NCBI RefSeq assembly: GCF_000003815.2
Contig: NC_049983.1
Span: 28,239,543 to 28,296,705, forward strand
DNA from: Branchiostoma floridae
Taxonomy: Eukaryota > Chordata > Leptocardii > Amphioxiformes > Branchiostomatidae
Direction: 5' to 3'
DNA length: 57,163 nucleotides
The notes beneath the pieces were generated by a model. The model made no database searches. It saw nothing but the letters and a program-made list of their open reading frames with translations, and was not told the DNA's origin. Positions 13,001-24,312 of this stretch are shown here, one piece after another (positions within the stretch are counted from its first letter, which is position 1; the number at the start of each line of letters is the position of its first letter). The position numbers and the translations under genes are program-made.

Positions 13001-16000
13001 GACACGAGTTTTAAAGTTTTGAAAATTTTAAATTTTCTCGCAGAAAAAGGCCCGATTGCATTACACTGTCCTTCAAGCGATGAAAAATCAACAGAAATAC
13101 ACGAAGAATTTTGAGGATCTATTTCTTTTATAATGTCAGTTAAGCGGGGGCATCAGGTGTTCATTTTGAATGAGCAGACCGGACAAGTTGTAGACAAGGC
13201 TGCTTTCGACACCTGGGTCCATGGCGACGCTGAGGCGGCGAAAAAAATGGCAACCTTTCTGGTAGACACTGCAGAGGTAACGTAGAAACGTAGATTTTTA
13301 TGTATGGTATCATTTGGGCTAATTACGACAGTTCTGAAAATCATAGGTTTCCAAATGACTTGAAGTTTAACGCGTTTTTTCTGCTGGCAGGTATAACGTT
13401 CATGAATGTTGAAGCACAAACTTATGGGTATAGTAAACAACTAATGCAGCATCTTAAGTACTCTATACTTATTACAGGTACCTGCCTTGACTCGGATGTA
13501 GTACCTCCTGTTCGTTATCAAAGATAAAATATGATGTGTTTTAGATTTTTCAACTATCATGATCGTTTAAACGAGCATTTCGTTTGCAATTGTCGTTTCT
13601 GTAAACTTGATACCTTAGATGAATATGCTATACTTATTACAGACATAAGTGTCATATCAAGGACAAGAATGTCTAATAAAAGTTAAACGTTGGTTAGAAC
13701 TTTCCGATCACGTTCGGGCACGTCATACTTCAGGCAATCTTATATCATATCTCATCTTTGTTCCTATTTCGCTGCAGGGACGGATCATAGTTGTCGTTGT
13801 TCATGACAGCGGCGACTTTACAGGAGGACTATCCAGTGTATTAGCACCATACGGATCTACAATTACTTATCTAGGTGCCTATATCTTTTTTAATTTCCTC
13901 TGTGCAGGAACAGATAGTCTAATCTATATATAGCCGACAACTCATCTTACGTTTAGCAGACTATCACTTCTGGTAGGTTTGGAGATGAATGGAGAGATTG
14001 AAGCAAATTCTGGCTGAATGATGTTTTATGACGTCATTCAGGCTTAGGTCACATTTCCGAATCGGGGCCCGGTCGGGATGTTTTAAGAAACGAAAAATTA
14101 AAATGTATACCTAAAAGTATACACAAATCTTGCCCATGAACCATATTTTGACGTTTTGTGTATGTTGATGTCTTTCATATAATTATTCTTTTCGCTTCCG
14201 AAAGCTGGCCGGCCGGGCCCCGGTTTGGAAATGTGACCTAAGCCTTACAGGGTCACCACCGGGCGCCTTTTGGCGATGTCCTTGATCTGCTCTCGGACAT
14301 AACAAAGTAAAGGGGGGAGGCACAATTTCTATTGTAACTTTATGCCATACAATGTAGATAGGCCGTCTTTGTTTACTAGTAGTAGTATCATGACTTGGTA
14401 GCTGGCAAGTATTTGAAGGATTGACACATCTAAACATCTCATGACAGGGCGCAGAGAGTCCTACGCCATGATTACCCAGAAGGGACCAAAACCATCTTGG
14501 TTCGTGGAGAAAAGGAGCGCTAAAGGTGCTGGACCAACTATTGTAGAGGCGTTTATACCACCAGGTAAAGAAAACATTTTATCTCGAGTTTGCGAGTATT
14601 CATTTTATATTTTTCCTATGTGTGGTGTCTTTTATTGACAAAGAATATTTATTAGTACAGAGCCAGGGACCATTATATCGTTAGCATTTTTAGGATTGGT
14701 TAGATATACAATTAAGCCATTCGGTCAATTTCAAATTGAAGTGTTGATATGGTAGAAAAGAAGTAAGCGTCAGCACACAGTTTATATTCCAAAATGCACC
14801 GTGTTGTTATATCCGAGAGGTTGTCACCAATGCCTTAATGCCTCCAACACAATACACACGTTCGAAACGGGTGTTCCGGGTGGGTAGGCGGGTGTTCTGG
14901 ATGGGTAGGCAGGTACCTTTGACGAAGTAATGAAGATGCGTTATGTTTTTCGATGACGTGTTATGCTATGTACTGACTTCATGTCTTAAACGAAGATTTC
15001 ACTAGGTGCTGCGTTAACAGCCAATACAGAGGCATTTAGTTCAAGGATATTCTTGTTGTTTCCCAGTCGCAAAAGGTTTCACCGTGAGGGCACAGTCGTA
15101 CGCATGGGAGGATCCGGGTTTCCGGGATGTCCCCTACAATTCCAGAGATCTCACCTACATTGTCGTTGGCGGACAGAAGAGCAACATTGATGAAGGCCGT
15201 GAGTAGACGTCATGGTTATTGTTGTACACGCTGTGTTTCCTATTAAAGCACCTGGACAAAAGGATTTATCTCTCCTTTTCCAGCCGTTGGGACAGCGTCC
15301 GTGTTATCAATACTTTTGAATCTGATTCAACATACTATTAGATTAATCGAAAGACACAAGTTTCTAAGTTACAAAAAATCAGGATCAGAGCCCATTTGCA
15401 TTACACTGTTGTTCAAGTGATAAAAAATAAAGTGACATACATGAATGATTTTGAGCATCTATTTCTTTTATAACGTCAGTTAAGCGAGGGCATCAGGTGT
15501 TCATTTTGAATGAGCAGACCGGACAAGTTGTAGACAAGGCTGCTTTCGACACCTGGGTCCATGGCGACGCTGAGGCGGCGACAAAAATGGCAACCTTTCT
15601 GGGAGGTGCTGCAGAGGTAACGTAGAAACGTAGATTTTTATGTATGGTATCATTTGGGCTAATTGCGACAGTTCTGAAAATCATAGGTTTCCAAATGACT
15701 TGAAGTTTAACGCATTTTTCTGCTGGCAGGTATAACGTTCATGAATGTTGAAGCACAAACTTATGGGTATAGTAAACAACTAATGCAGCATCTTAAGTAC
15801 TCTATACTTATTACAGGTACCTGCCTTGACTCGGATGTAGTACCTCCTGTTCGTTATTAAAGATAAAATATGACGTGTTTCAGATTTTTCAACTATCATG
15901 ATCGTTTAAACTAGCATTTCGTTTGCGATTGTCGTTTCTGTAAACTTGATACCTTAGATGAATATGCTATACTTATTACAGACATAAGTGTCATATCAAG

Positions 16001-19000
16001 GACAAGAATGTCTAATAAAAGATAAACGTTGGTTAGAACTTTCCGATCACGTTCGGGCACGTCATACTTCAGGCAATCTTATATCATATCTCATCTTTGT
16101 TCCTATTTCGCTGCAGGGACGGATCATAGTTGTCGTTGTTCATGACAGCGGCGACTTTACAGGAGGACTATCCAGTGTATTAGCACCATACGGATCTACA
16201 ATTACTTATCTAGGTGCCTATATCTTTTTTAATTTCCTCTGTGCAGGAACAGATAGTCTAATCTATATATAGCCGACAACTCATCTTACGTTTAGCAGAC
16301 TATCACTTCTGGTAGGTTTGGAGATGAATGGAGAGATTGAAGCAAATTCTGGCTGAATGATGTTTTATGACGTCATTCAGGCTTAGGTCACATTTCCGAA
16401 TCGGGGCCCGGTCGGGATGTTTTAAGAAACGAAAAATTAAAATGTATACCTAAAAGTATACACAAATCTTGCCCATGAACCATATTTTGACGTTTTGTGT
16501 ATGTTGATGTCTTTCATATAATTATTCTTTTCGCTTCCGAAAGCTGGCCGGCCGGGCCCCGGTTTGGAAATGTGACCTAAGCCTTACAGGGTCACCACCG
16601 GGCGCCTTTTGGCGATGTCCTTGATCTGCTCTCGGACATAACAAAGTAAAGGGGGGAGGCACAATTTCTATTGTAACTTTATGCCATACAATGTAGATAG
16701 GCCGTCTTTGTTTACTAGTAGTAGTATCATGACTTGGTAGCTGGCAAGTATTTGAAGGATTGACACATCTAAACATCTCATGACAGGGCGCAGAGAGTCC
16801 TACGCCATGATTACCCAGAAGGGACCAAAACCATCTTGGTTCGTGGAGAAAAGGAGCGCTAAAGGTGCTGGACCAACTACTGTAGAGGCGTTTATACCAC
16901 CAGGTAAAGAAAACATTTTATCTCGAGTTTGCGAGTATTCATTTTATATTTTTCCTATGTGTGGTGTCTTTCATTGACAAAGAATATTTATTAGTACAGA
17001 GCCAGGGACCATTATATCGTTAGCATTTTTAGGATTGGTTAGATATACAATTAAGCCATTCGGTCAATTTTAAATTGAAGTGTTGATATTGTAAAAAAGA
17101 AGTAAGCGTCAGCACACAGTTTATATTCCAAAATGCACCGTGTTGTTATATCCGAGAGGTTGCCACCAATGCCTTACTGCCACCAACACAATACACACGT
17201 TCGAAACGGGTGTTCCGGGTGGGTAGGCGGGTGTTCTGGATGGGTAGGCAGGTACCTTTGACGAAGTAATGAAGATGCGTTATGTTTTTCGATGACGTGT
17301 TATGCTATGTACTGACTTCATGTCTTAAACGAAGATTTCACTAGGTGCTGCGTTAACTGCCAATACTGAGGCATTTAGTTCAAAGATATTCTTGTTGTTT
17401 CCCAGTCGCAAAAGGTTTCACCGTGAGGGCACAGTCGTACGCATGGGAGGATCCGGGTTTCCGGGATGTCCCCTACAATTCCAGAGATCTCACCTACATT
17501 GTCGTTGGCGGACAGAAGAGCAACATTGATGAAGGCCGTGAGTAGACGTCATGGTTATTGTTGTACACGCTGTGTTTCCTATTAAAGCACCTGGACAAAA
17601 GGATTTATCTCTCCTTTTCCAGCCGTTGGGACAGCGTCCGTGTTATCAATACTTTTGAATCAACATAGATTAATCGAAACACACGAGTTTTAAAGTTCTG
17701 AAAATTTTAAATTTTCTCGCAGAAAAAGGCCCGATTGCATTACACTGTCCTTCAAGCGATGAAAAATCAACAGAAATACACGAAGAATTTTTAGCATCTA
17801 TTTCTTTTATAATGTCAGTTAAGCGAGGGCATCAGGTGTTCATTTTGAATGAGCAGACCGGACAAGTTGTAGACAAGGTTGCTTTCGACACCTGGGTCCA
17901 TGGCGACGCTGAGGCGGCGACAAAAATGGCAACCTTTCTGGGAGGTGCTGCAGAGGTAACGTAGAAACGTAGATTTTTATGTATGGTATCATTTGGGCTA
18001 ATTACGACAGTTCTGAAAATCATAGGTTTCCAAATGACTTGAAGTTTAACGCGTTTTTCTGCTGGCAGGTATAACGTTAATGAATGTTGAAGCACAAACT
18101 TATGGGTATAGTAAACAACTAATGCAGCATCTTAAGTACTCTATACTTATTACAGGTACCTGCCTTGACTCGGATGTAGTACCTCCTGTTCCTTATTAAA
18201 GATAAAATATGATGTGTTTCAGATCTTTCAAGCATCATGATCGTTTAAACGAGCATTTCGTTTGCGATGGTCGTTTCTGTAAACTCGATACCTTAGAGGA
18301 ATATGCTATACTTACTACAGACATAAGTGTCATATCAAGGACAAGAATGTCTAATAAAAGATAAACGTTGGTTAGAACTTTCCGATCACGTTCGGGCACG
18401 TCATACTTCAGGCAATCTTATATCATATCTCATCTTTGTTCCTATTTCGCTGCAGGGACGGATCATAGTTGTCGTTGTTCATGACAGCGGCGACTTTACA
18501 GGAGGACTATCCAGTGTATTAGCACCATACGGATCTACAATTACTTATCTAGGTGCCTATATCTTTTTTAATTTCTTCTGTGCAGGAACAGATATTCTAA
18601 TCTATATATAGCCGACAACTCCTCTTACGTTTGGCAGACTATCACTTCTGGTAGGTTTGGAGATGAATGGAGAGGTTGAAGCAAATTCTGGCTGAACGAT
18701 GTTTTATGGCGTCATTCAGGCTTAGGTCACATTTCCGAATCGGGGCCCGGTCGGGATGTTTTAAGAAACGAAAAATTAAAATGTATACCTAAAAGTATAC
18801 ACAAATCTTGCCCATGAACCATATTTTGACGTTTTGTGTATGTTGATGTCTTTCATATAACTATTCTTTTCGCTTCCGAAAGCTGGCCGGCCGGGCCCCG
18901 GTTTGGAAATGTGACCTAAGCCTTACAGGGTCACCACCGGGCGCCTTTTGGCGATGTCCTTGATCTGCTCTCGGACATAACAAAGTAAAGGGGGGAGGCA

Positions 19001-19908
19001 CAATTTCTATTGTACCTTTATGCCATACAATGTAGATAGTCCGTCTTTGTTTACTAGTAGTAGTATCATGACTTGGTAGCTGGCAAGTATTTGAGAGATT
19101 GACACATCTAAACATCTCATGACAGGGCGCAGAGAGTCCTACGCCATGATTACCCAGAAGGGACCAAAACCATCTTGGTTCGTGGAGAAAAGGAGCGCTA
19201 AAGGTGCTGGACCAACTACTGTAGAGGCGTTTATACCACCAGGTAAAGAAAACATTTTGTCTCGAGTTTGCGAGTATTCATTTTATATTTTTCCTATGTG
19301 CGGTTTCTTTCATTGACAAAGAATATATATTAGTACAGAGCCAGGGACCATTATATCGTTAGTATTTTTAGCATTGGTTAGATATATAATTAAGCCATTC
19401 GGTCACCTTTGTTCCCTTTGGAATCCAAGTTGTCTTCAGTCTGAATTGTCTTACAACGTTTCCTATTGGACAACTGAAATTGTCTTCATTCATAGTTAGA
19501 GTATAAAAAACTGATGTTCGTTAACAAAATCAAAATCGATTCTTCTCGTCTTAGAAATGTTTCGTATATTCCCTTTCAGCCGGGACACTTGAAGACCACG
19601 AAGTCGACAACGACAAAGACCGGTAAGCTATCATCAGTTTGGCTCATATGCATAGCCTTGTCACATATTTCTGGATATAGTCCGTATTTCCATTTATCAC
19701 ATCACTGTGCTGTTATCGATAATATTCTGTTGCTATGTATTTGGCCTCGTGTGTAGTATCGTTGTCATATTGAGCTCTATGTGAAGAAATGCGGCTGTTT
19801 AATTGTATCAACAGTTAATTGGTGCAAATGTCACATTTGCTTAAATAGCCATTCTCTATCAAACTGCTGATGGTTGTATTTACTGTATATTGCAGGGACG
19901 AGCTGTGA
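10024..19908 (+). CDS. Secreted/ER-lumen protein with three tandem ILEI (FAM3-like) domains and a C-terminal RDEL
   Basis: I joined 15 coding exons. They are 10024-10096 (signal peptide); 12747-12878, 13140-13276, 13778-13874, 14448-14564 (module 1); 15067-15198, 15480-15616, 16117-16213, 16787-16903 (module 2); 17406-17537, 17819-17955, 18456-18552, 19126-19242 (module 3); 19580-19622; and 19896-19908. All junctions are GT-AG, the phases match, and the total is 1578 nt (525 aa). The start MGPRVAVPVGLLVLLALAAG is a classic signal peptide. Each 161-aa module has the ILEI/FAM3 pattern: a GHQVFILNEQTG strand, AFDTW, GRIIVVVVHDSGDF, ESYAMITQKG and WFVEK. The last two exons give an acidic tail ending DKDRDEL and a stop, which resembles a KDEL-type ER retrieval signal. 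FAM3 proteins are secreted cytokine-like factors and ILEI domains also occur in glycan-processing proteins; the function here is unknown. An acceptor-like site at 10010-10011 suggests a further 5' UTR exon. An AATAAA follows at 19931. Exon joins are inferred without transcripts. Confidence 0.85.
10513..11400. repeat. Diverged tandem duplication spanning the N run in ILEI intron 1
   Basis: Segments 10530-10855 and about 11075-11395 share gattgtgaa, gtataaatgcgc, gtgagtc.cctgcagtt, gagggc, ctgcaccctactata, gtcacctt and tatagaaatccc in order. No coding frame is evident. A related minisatellite (gcatgatgggaaggcaggtg) lies at 10300-10385 and 11815-11950. Confidence 0.65.
12747..14564 (+). other. 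ILEI module 1 (four exons)
   Basis: The exons are 12747-12878, 13140-13276, 13778-13874 and 14448-14564, with intron phases 1, 0 and 1 inside and phase 1 at both outer borders. The module can therefore be duplicated without breaking the frame. It is the most diverged of the three copies: it reads GWDDPG where the others read AWEDPG, KKMATFLVDTAE where they read TKMATFLGGAAE, and PTIVE where they read PTTVE. Its upstream intron also lacks a stretch present before modules 2 and 3 (about 14940-15050). Confidence 0.85.
14040..14245. mobile_element. Small terminal-inverted-repeat element inside the ILEI module intron (three copies)
   Basis: The two ends, 14040-14076 and 14209-14245, are inverted repeats matching at 34 of 37 positions; each carries aggcttaggtcacatttcc at its outer edge. 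The element is about 206 bases and has no coding capacity, as expected of a MITE. Copies sit at the same place in the other two units, near 16379-16584 and 18718-18923. It therefore inserted before the triplication. Confidence 0.65.
15067..16903 (+). other. ILEI module 2 (four exons)
   Basis: The exons are 15067-15198, 15480-15616, 16117-16213 and 16787-16903. They encode the same 161-residue ILEI unit. Its third exon is identical in protein to that of module 1, and its introns are almost identical to those of module 3 at a spacing of 2339 bases. Confidence 0.85.
17406..19242 (+). other. ILEI module 3 (four exons)
   Basis: The exons are 17406-17537, 17819-17955, 18456-18552 and 19126-19242. 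The protein is nearly the same as module 2, with a Val for Ala change after VVDK. Similarity to the other units stops at about 19404, just after the sequence aagccattcggtca. That marks the right edge of the tandem array. Confidence 0.85.
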
Positions 19909-22523
19909 ATGCCTGCTGGCGAACCTCTTGAATAAACGTCTACTCGGCATGGTTAGCTTACTCTTTCCTGGTAACTATCGAACCTGTACTTCTTGTACAG
20001 GGTTTTTTAATAGGATGCTATATTTTGCAACTCATTCTCTGTGGTCTTTGTAAAATCTATGTTGAGTAGATACTTGTTTCTTCCCATCCTCCCTTATAAA
20101 GTATGGCATCCTTATGTTATTAGATAGGAAAGCTGACAGCAGATGGAAACCTAGGACAATTTGTATGGAGAAACTAATCAAGAAAATGTAGCAGCATTAA
20201 GAATAGATTGAAAAACCAATTCCAACAGTATATAGCACACAAGGGAATGTCGTACATTGGTCAAGTTTCAGATCATGCGAAGGACCAAACATACAAAAGG
20301 CCATTTGTAACTCAATATGTCAGTAATATCTTAACATTAGATGCCAACATGATAATATCGATGCAGTTTGTTAGGTGGAAAACTGTTGTCAGCTGAACAA
20401 AAACCCCCAAAAGGCAGGTGAAAGGAGCTTTACGGTACCATTGCTGCATCCACAGTGTGACAGTCAGGAGAGACAAAACCTCCGGGTTCTGTGGAGAATG
20501 TTTTGCGAGGATTATGCAGTAATTGTGTTTGACATGGTGGCCACCATATCTGCAGTTTACAACCTTCAGAGTCAAAGGCAATTACTGATATGATAAGAGA
20601 AGATGAGATGAGGCAGTGAGGCTGGCTGTGAAACATTGTGGGATAGTGGTGTATTACGAAATAATAGTGCAAATTACTAGCAAGCCTATATAGTAATAAT
20701 TGTGTTGACATTTAGCTTTGTCATCTTCTGAATTAACAAATTCTACTCTGTTCGAAGGCTCTAAATGTAGGTTTCTAGTGTATAATCTTATTTCTGTACT
20801 AGATATAACTTTTCATCTTCCAGTAGATTTTTATTAGACGTTGCTGATACTGAGGTTATAAGGTCAGCGTTGTTAGTTTATAAGACACCAGGGTGTTAGA
20901 AATATGAAGTGTGTGAGCATAGCTTTACTGTTAAGTAAGAATCAGTTATCTTACTTGTAACCGACAATTTAGTATTTCTTTAGTATAAACTAGACTCTTT
21001 TATAGAGGTGCTGCGGAATTTTGTGTTATTGTGTTATTATGTAGAGGTGCTGCGGAATTTTGTGTTATTATGTAGAGGTGCTGCAGAATTTTGTGTCAAT
21101 AATAATTGTGAGATTAACACGGATATCCCTATGAGAAGAGATACCATCATGCACTAAACCCAGAGAAGTGATGTCTTGTTTAACTCACAACTAGAACTGA
21201 TCGCTTAGTTACGTATGTCCTTTTTGTGCATTTGCTTTGAAACTTTTTAATATAAGATGTGCAGTTTTGGTACCACACACCTGTGTCTGTTGTCTTTGTG
21301 TCCACGATAGGACTACTAGTGACAAACTCCTTTAGAGAACAACTAAACGTACACAGCACAATATTTCTGGTCTGATATGGGCCCCGACAAAAGACCCACG
21401 TTTATTGATTGATACACAGTTTTGTTTATTCAGTTGGATGAAGGAACAATACCTCTCTTTAACAATATGACCCCCTGGAATTTGGAAAGTGAGATTGATA
21501 ATGATAGTGGAGCTTTTTATGTCGACTTTGGCTAAGTTTAGTCTACTTGGCTGTGTCTATCTGAGGTCAGGTAAGCAGGCTCTTGTTGGGCTTGATAAAA
21601 ACAAACACTACAAGCGGTATAAAACTAAACTGAAAAAGGGTCACTTTTGCATAAACACATGGCATAAACACTGAATTTATGAAGCTTGAAGGGTCACTGC
21701 ACATGATATAAACACTGAATTTACAAAGGGTCACTGCACATGATATAAACACTGAATTTACAAAGGGTCACTGCACACAGTATAAACACTAAAGTGTCGC
21801 TAGTGTCATCTGACAACACTGAAGTAACTGATGACCTTTGTGCAAAACCTTGAGAAACCGGTTTTCCATCAGGTGTACCATTCAGTGATGCCCCCTAGCG
21901 AACCTTTGCAATAGCCCCAGAATCAGGTCTCGAAGCACTACTGGCTGGCCGGGGGCGTGGGGGCTGTGGAGGGGGCATTGTGCCTTTCTTCCAGCTATGT
22001 AACTGTACAAATAATAATTCCAGAAAGAACGACTGGATTTTCGTGGTAGCTCATGTCAATAGCTTAAGTAAGGATGTACAAGATCAGACGATGCATAATT
22101 AAGGCTTAGCTTTGCATAATAAATGAGGAAATTTGATAAGTACCGTAGATGGGCAGAACACTGCTAGCTTGTACTGATGCACTTCGGCTTGTAGCCGTCT
22201 AACGACAGAGGAGGTAAAGTGGTATACCGAAAATGTTGCTAGAAATGAGATCAAATTTCCATTGGAAGCTCCATTTCCATCAAAAGTTTAATGTTCATGT
22301 ATAAAAGTTATTTTGAAGTGATGGGTGATTATGGCTGCTGCCCTGGCTGCTCATTGTATTGTTTCATTGTGATTCATTTAAAAAAAATAGTTCCATTTTT
22401 AAGTATTTCCCATATTGAAAACAAATGTCTGAAACTATCAAGTGTCCTGGTGATTGGACATACTGAAAGAAACTGCAATTTTTACCACGTGGCCTTTTTC
22501 ATGCATGAATAGATAGCAAAATT
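19909..22523. other. Intergenic; no gene recognised
   Basis: AT-rich sequence downstream of the ILEI gene. It contains an AATAAA 23 bases after the stop (19931-19936), the short arrays near 21000 and 21700, and no supported coding frame. Confidence 0.5.
21000..21110. repeat. Short tandem repeat (tagaggtgctgcggaatttt), three units
   Basis: Three imperfect copies are seen. A second short array with gggtcactgcacatgatata lies at 21690-21790. Confidence 0.85.
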
Positions 22524-23123
22524 TTACCGTCTGCAAACGATGAGATCGAGATTGCTTCTGACATGAAATAGAAGAGCAGTATCATACTTAATAAATTCTG
22601 CCTTCAAAGCAATTTCATTCTCCAGACTACTTCTGACATGAAATAGAAGAGCAGTATTATACTTAATAAATTCTTCCTTCAAAGCAATTTCATTCTCCAG
22701 ACTACTTCTGACATGAAATAGAAGAGCAGTATTATACTTAATAAATTCTTCCTTCAAAGCAATTTCATTCTCCAGACTACTTCTGACATGAAATAGAAGA
22801 GCAGTATTATACTTAATAAATTCTTCCTTCAAAGCAATTTCATTCTCCAGACTACTTCTGACATGAAATAGAAGAGCAGTATTATACTTAATAAATTCTG
22901 CCTTCAAAGCAATTTCATTCTCCAGACTACTTCTGACATGAAATAGAAGAGCAGTATTATACTTAATAAATTCTGCCTTCAAAGCAATTTCATTCTCCAG
23001 ACTACTTCTGACATGAAATAGAAGAGCAGTATTATACTTAATAAATTCTGCCTTCAAAGCAATTCCATTCTCCAGACGAGTTGAACCCCTGTCCTCATGC
23101 AGACTTCGCTTGGTTTGTACCAT
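22524..23123 (-). CDS. Uncertain ORF of 25-residue repeats
   Basis: The minus strand is open for 199 codons with units reading LENEIALKEEFIKYNTALLF followed by HVRSS. It starts with MVQTKRSLHEDRGSTR outside the repeat. A heptad-like helix is conceivable. The frame may be open only because the 75-bp unit happens to lack stops. No family is recognised and no splice structure or promoter is visible. Confidence 0.25.
   Translation of the reverse strand: MVQTKRSLHEDRGSTRLENGIALKAEFIKYNTALLFHVRSSLENEIALKAEFIKYNTALLFHVRSSLENEIALKAEFIKYNTALLFHVRSSLENEIALKEEFIKYNTALLFHVRSSLENEIALKEEFIKYNTALLFHVRSSLENEIALKEEFIKYNTALLFHVRSSLENEIALKAEFIKYDTALLFHVRSNLDLIVCRR
22552..23075. repeat. 75-bp tandem repeat, seven units
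   Basis: The unit includes acttctgacatgaaatagaa and cttcaaagcaatttcattct. Units are almost identical. As the length is divisible by three, the minus strand stays open through all of them. Confidence 0.95.
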
Positions 23124-23617
23124 GTGTTCCAGAATGCAGGATCAACTCTCACTACTAAACATGAGCAATTCATGACGGTTTTGAAACGCAGACGCAGCGC
23201 AGGTGGCTTATATCATCGATGATAAATCAATCAACTGTGAGTGATAGGATCTTTAGGAAGGAAGCATACAGACCACAGAAACGTTCCCAGATAAAAAGTA
23301 CCTGATTGTGTATAAGAGAACAATATACAACAGGATCATACACAGATTTGCCAGAAGTATTACTTCATAGGTTAGCCATCTACTTATATCTAAAATTTTC
23401 AATTAATAAATATGGTAAAAGTCAGCACAATATGTCTGTAATATACTAGGTTTTCACACCAGCAGTTATACTTCAACAGTTACTTGGTATCAAAGCATAC
23501 AAAAGTTAAGAAAACTAGCCAGTTCTGACATTAATCAATGAAGGGGAAGGGGGGGGGGGGGGGGTTGAGGTTGTTACATGACATTGTCTTATTATGTCCC
23601 CTTATCAGCTGTTGCTG

Positions 23618-24312
23618 NNNNNNNNNNNNNNNNNNNNNNNNNNNNNNNNNNNNNNNNNNNNNNNNNNNNNNNNNNNNNNNNNNNNNNNNNNNNNNNNNNN
23701 NNNNNNNNNNNNNNNNNNNNNNNNNNNNNNNNNNNNNNNNNNNNNNNNNNNNNNNNNNNNNNNNNNNNNNNNNNNNNNNNNNNNNNNNNNNNNNNNNNNN
23801 NNNNNNNNNNNNNNNNNNNNNNNNNNNNNNNNNNNNNNNNNNNNNNNNNNNNNNNNNNNNNNNNNNNNNNNNNNNNNNNNNNNNNNNNNNNNNNNNNNNN
23901 NNNNNNNNNNNNNNNNNNNNNNNNNNNNNNNNNNNNNNNNNNNNNNNNNNNNNNNNNNNNNNNNNNNNNNNNNNNNNNNNNNNNNNNNNNNNNNNNNNNN
24001 NNNNNNNNNNNNNNNNNNNNNNNNNNNNNNNNNNNNNNNNNNNNNNNNNNNNNNNNNNNNNNNNNNNNNNNNNNNNNNNNNNNNNNNNNNNNNNNNNNNN
24101 NNNNNNNNNNNNNNNNNNNNNNNNNNNNNNNNNNNNNNNNNNNNNNNNNNNNNNNNNNNNNNNNNNNNNNNNNNNNNNNNNNNNNNNNNNNNNNNNNNNN
24201 NNNNNNNNNNNNNNNNNNNNNNNNNNNNNNNNNNNNNNNNNNNNNNNNNNNNNNNNNNNNNNNNNNNNNNNNNNNNNNNNNNNNNNNNNNNNNNNNNNNN
24301 NNNNNNNNNNNN
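23618..24312. other. Assembly gap (695 N)
   Basis: Run of N. Others are at 5385-5484 and 10875-10974 (100 N each, a conventional size for gaps of unknown length) and 55495-56130 (636 N, which removes part of creatine kinase domain 1). Confidence 1.

Larger units (their letters stand above)
12519..19404 (+). repeat. Genic tandem array: three units of about 2.34 kb
   Basis: The units start near 12519, 14710 and 17050 and end near 19404. Corresponding exons of modules 2 and 3 are 2339 bases apart, and exons of modules 1 and 2 are 2320-2340 apart. Introns as well as exons are nearly identical, with only scattered substitutions. The duplication is therefore recent, or the units are kept alike by gene conversion. 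Confidence 0.9.

Noticed and set aside
14183-14437. Minus-strand 84-codon frame present in all three ILEI units
   Set aside because: It overlaps the TIR element and intron; the conservation comes from the recent triplication, with no protein signature.
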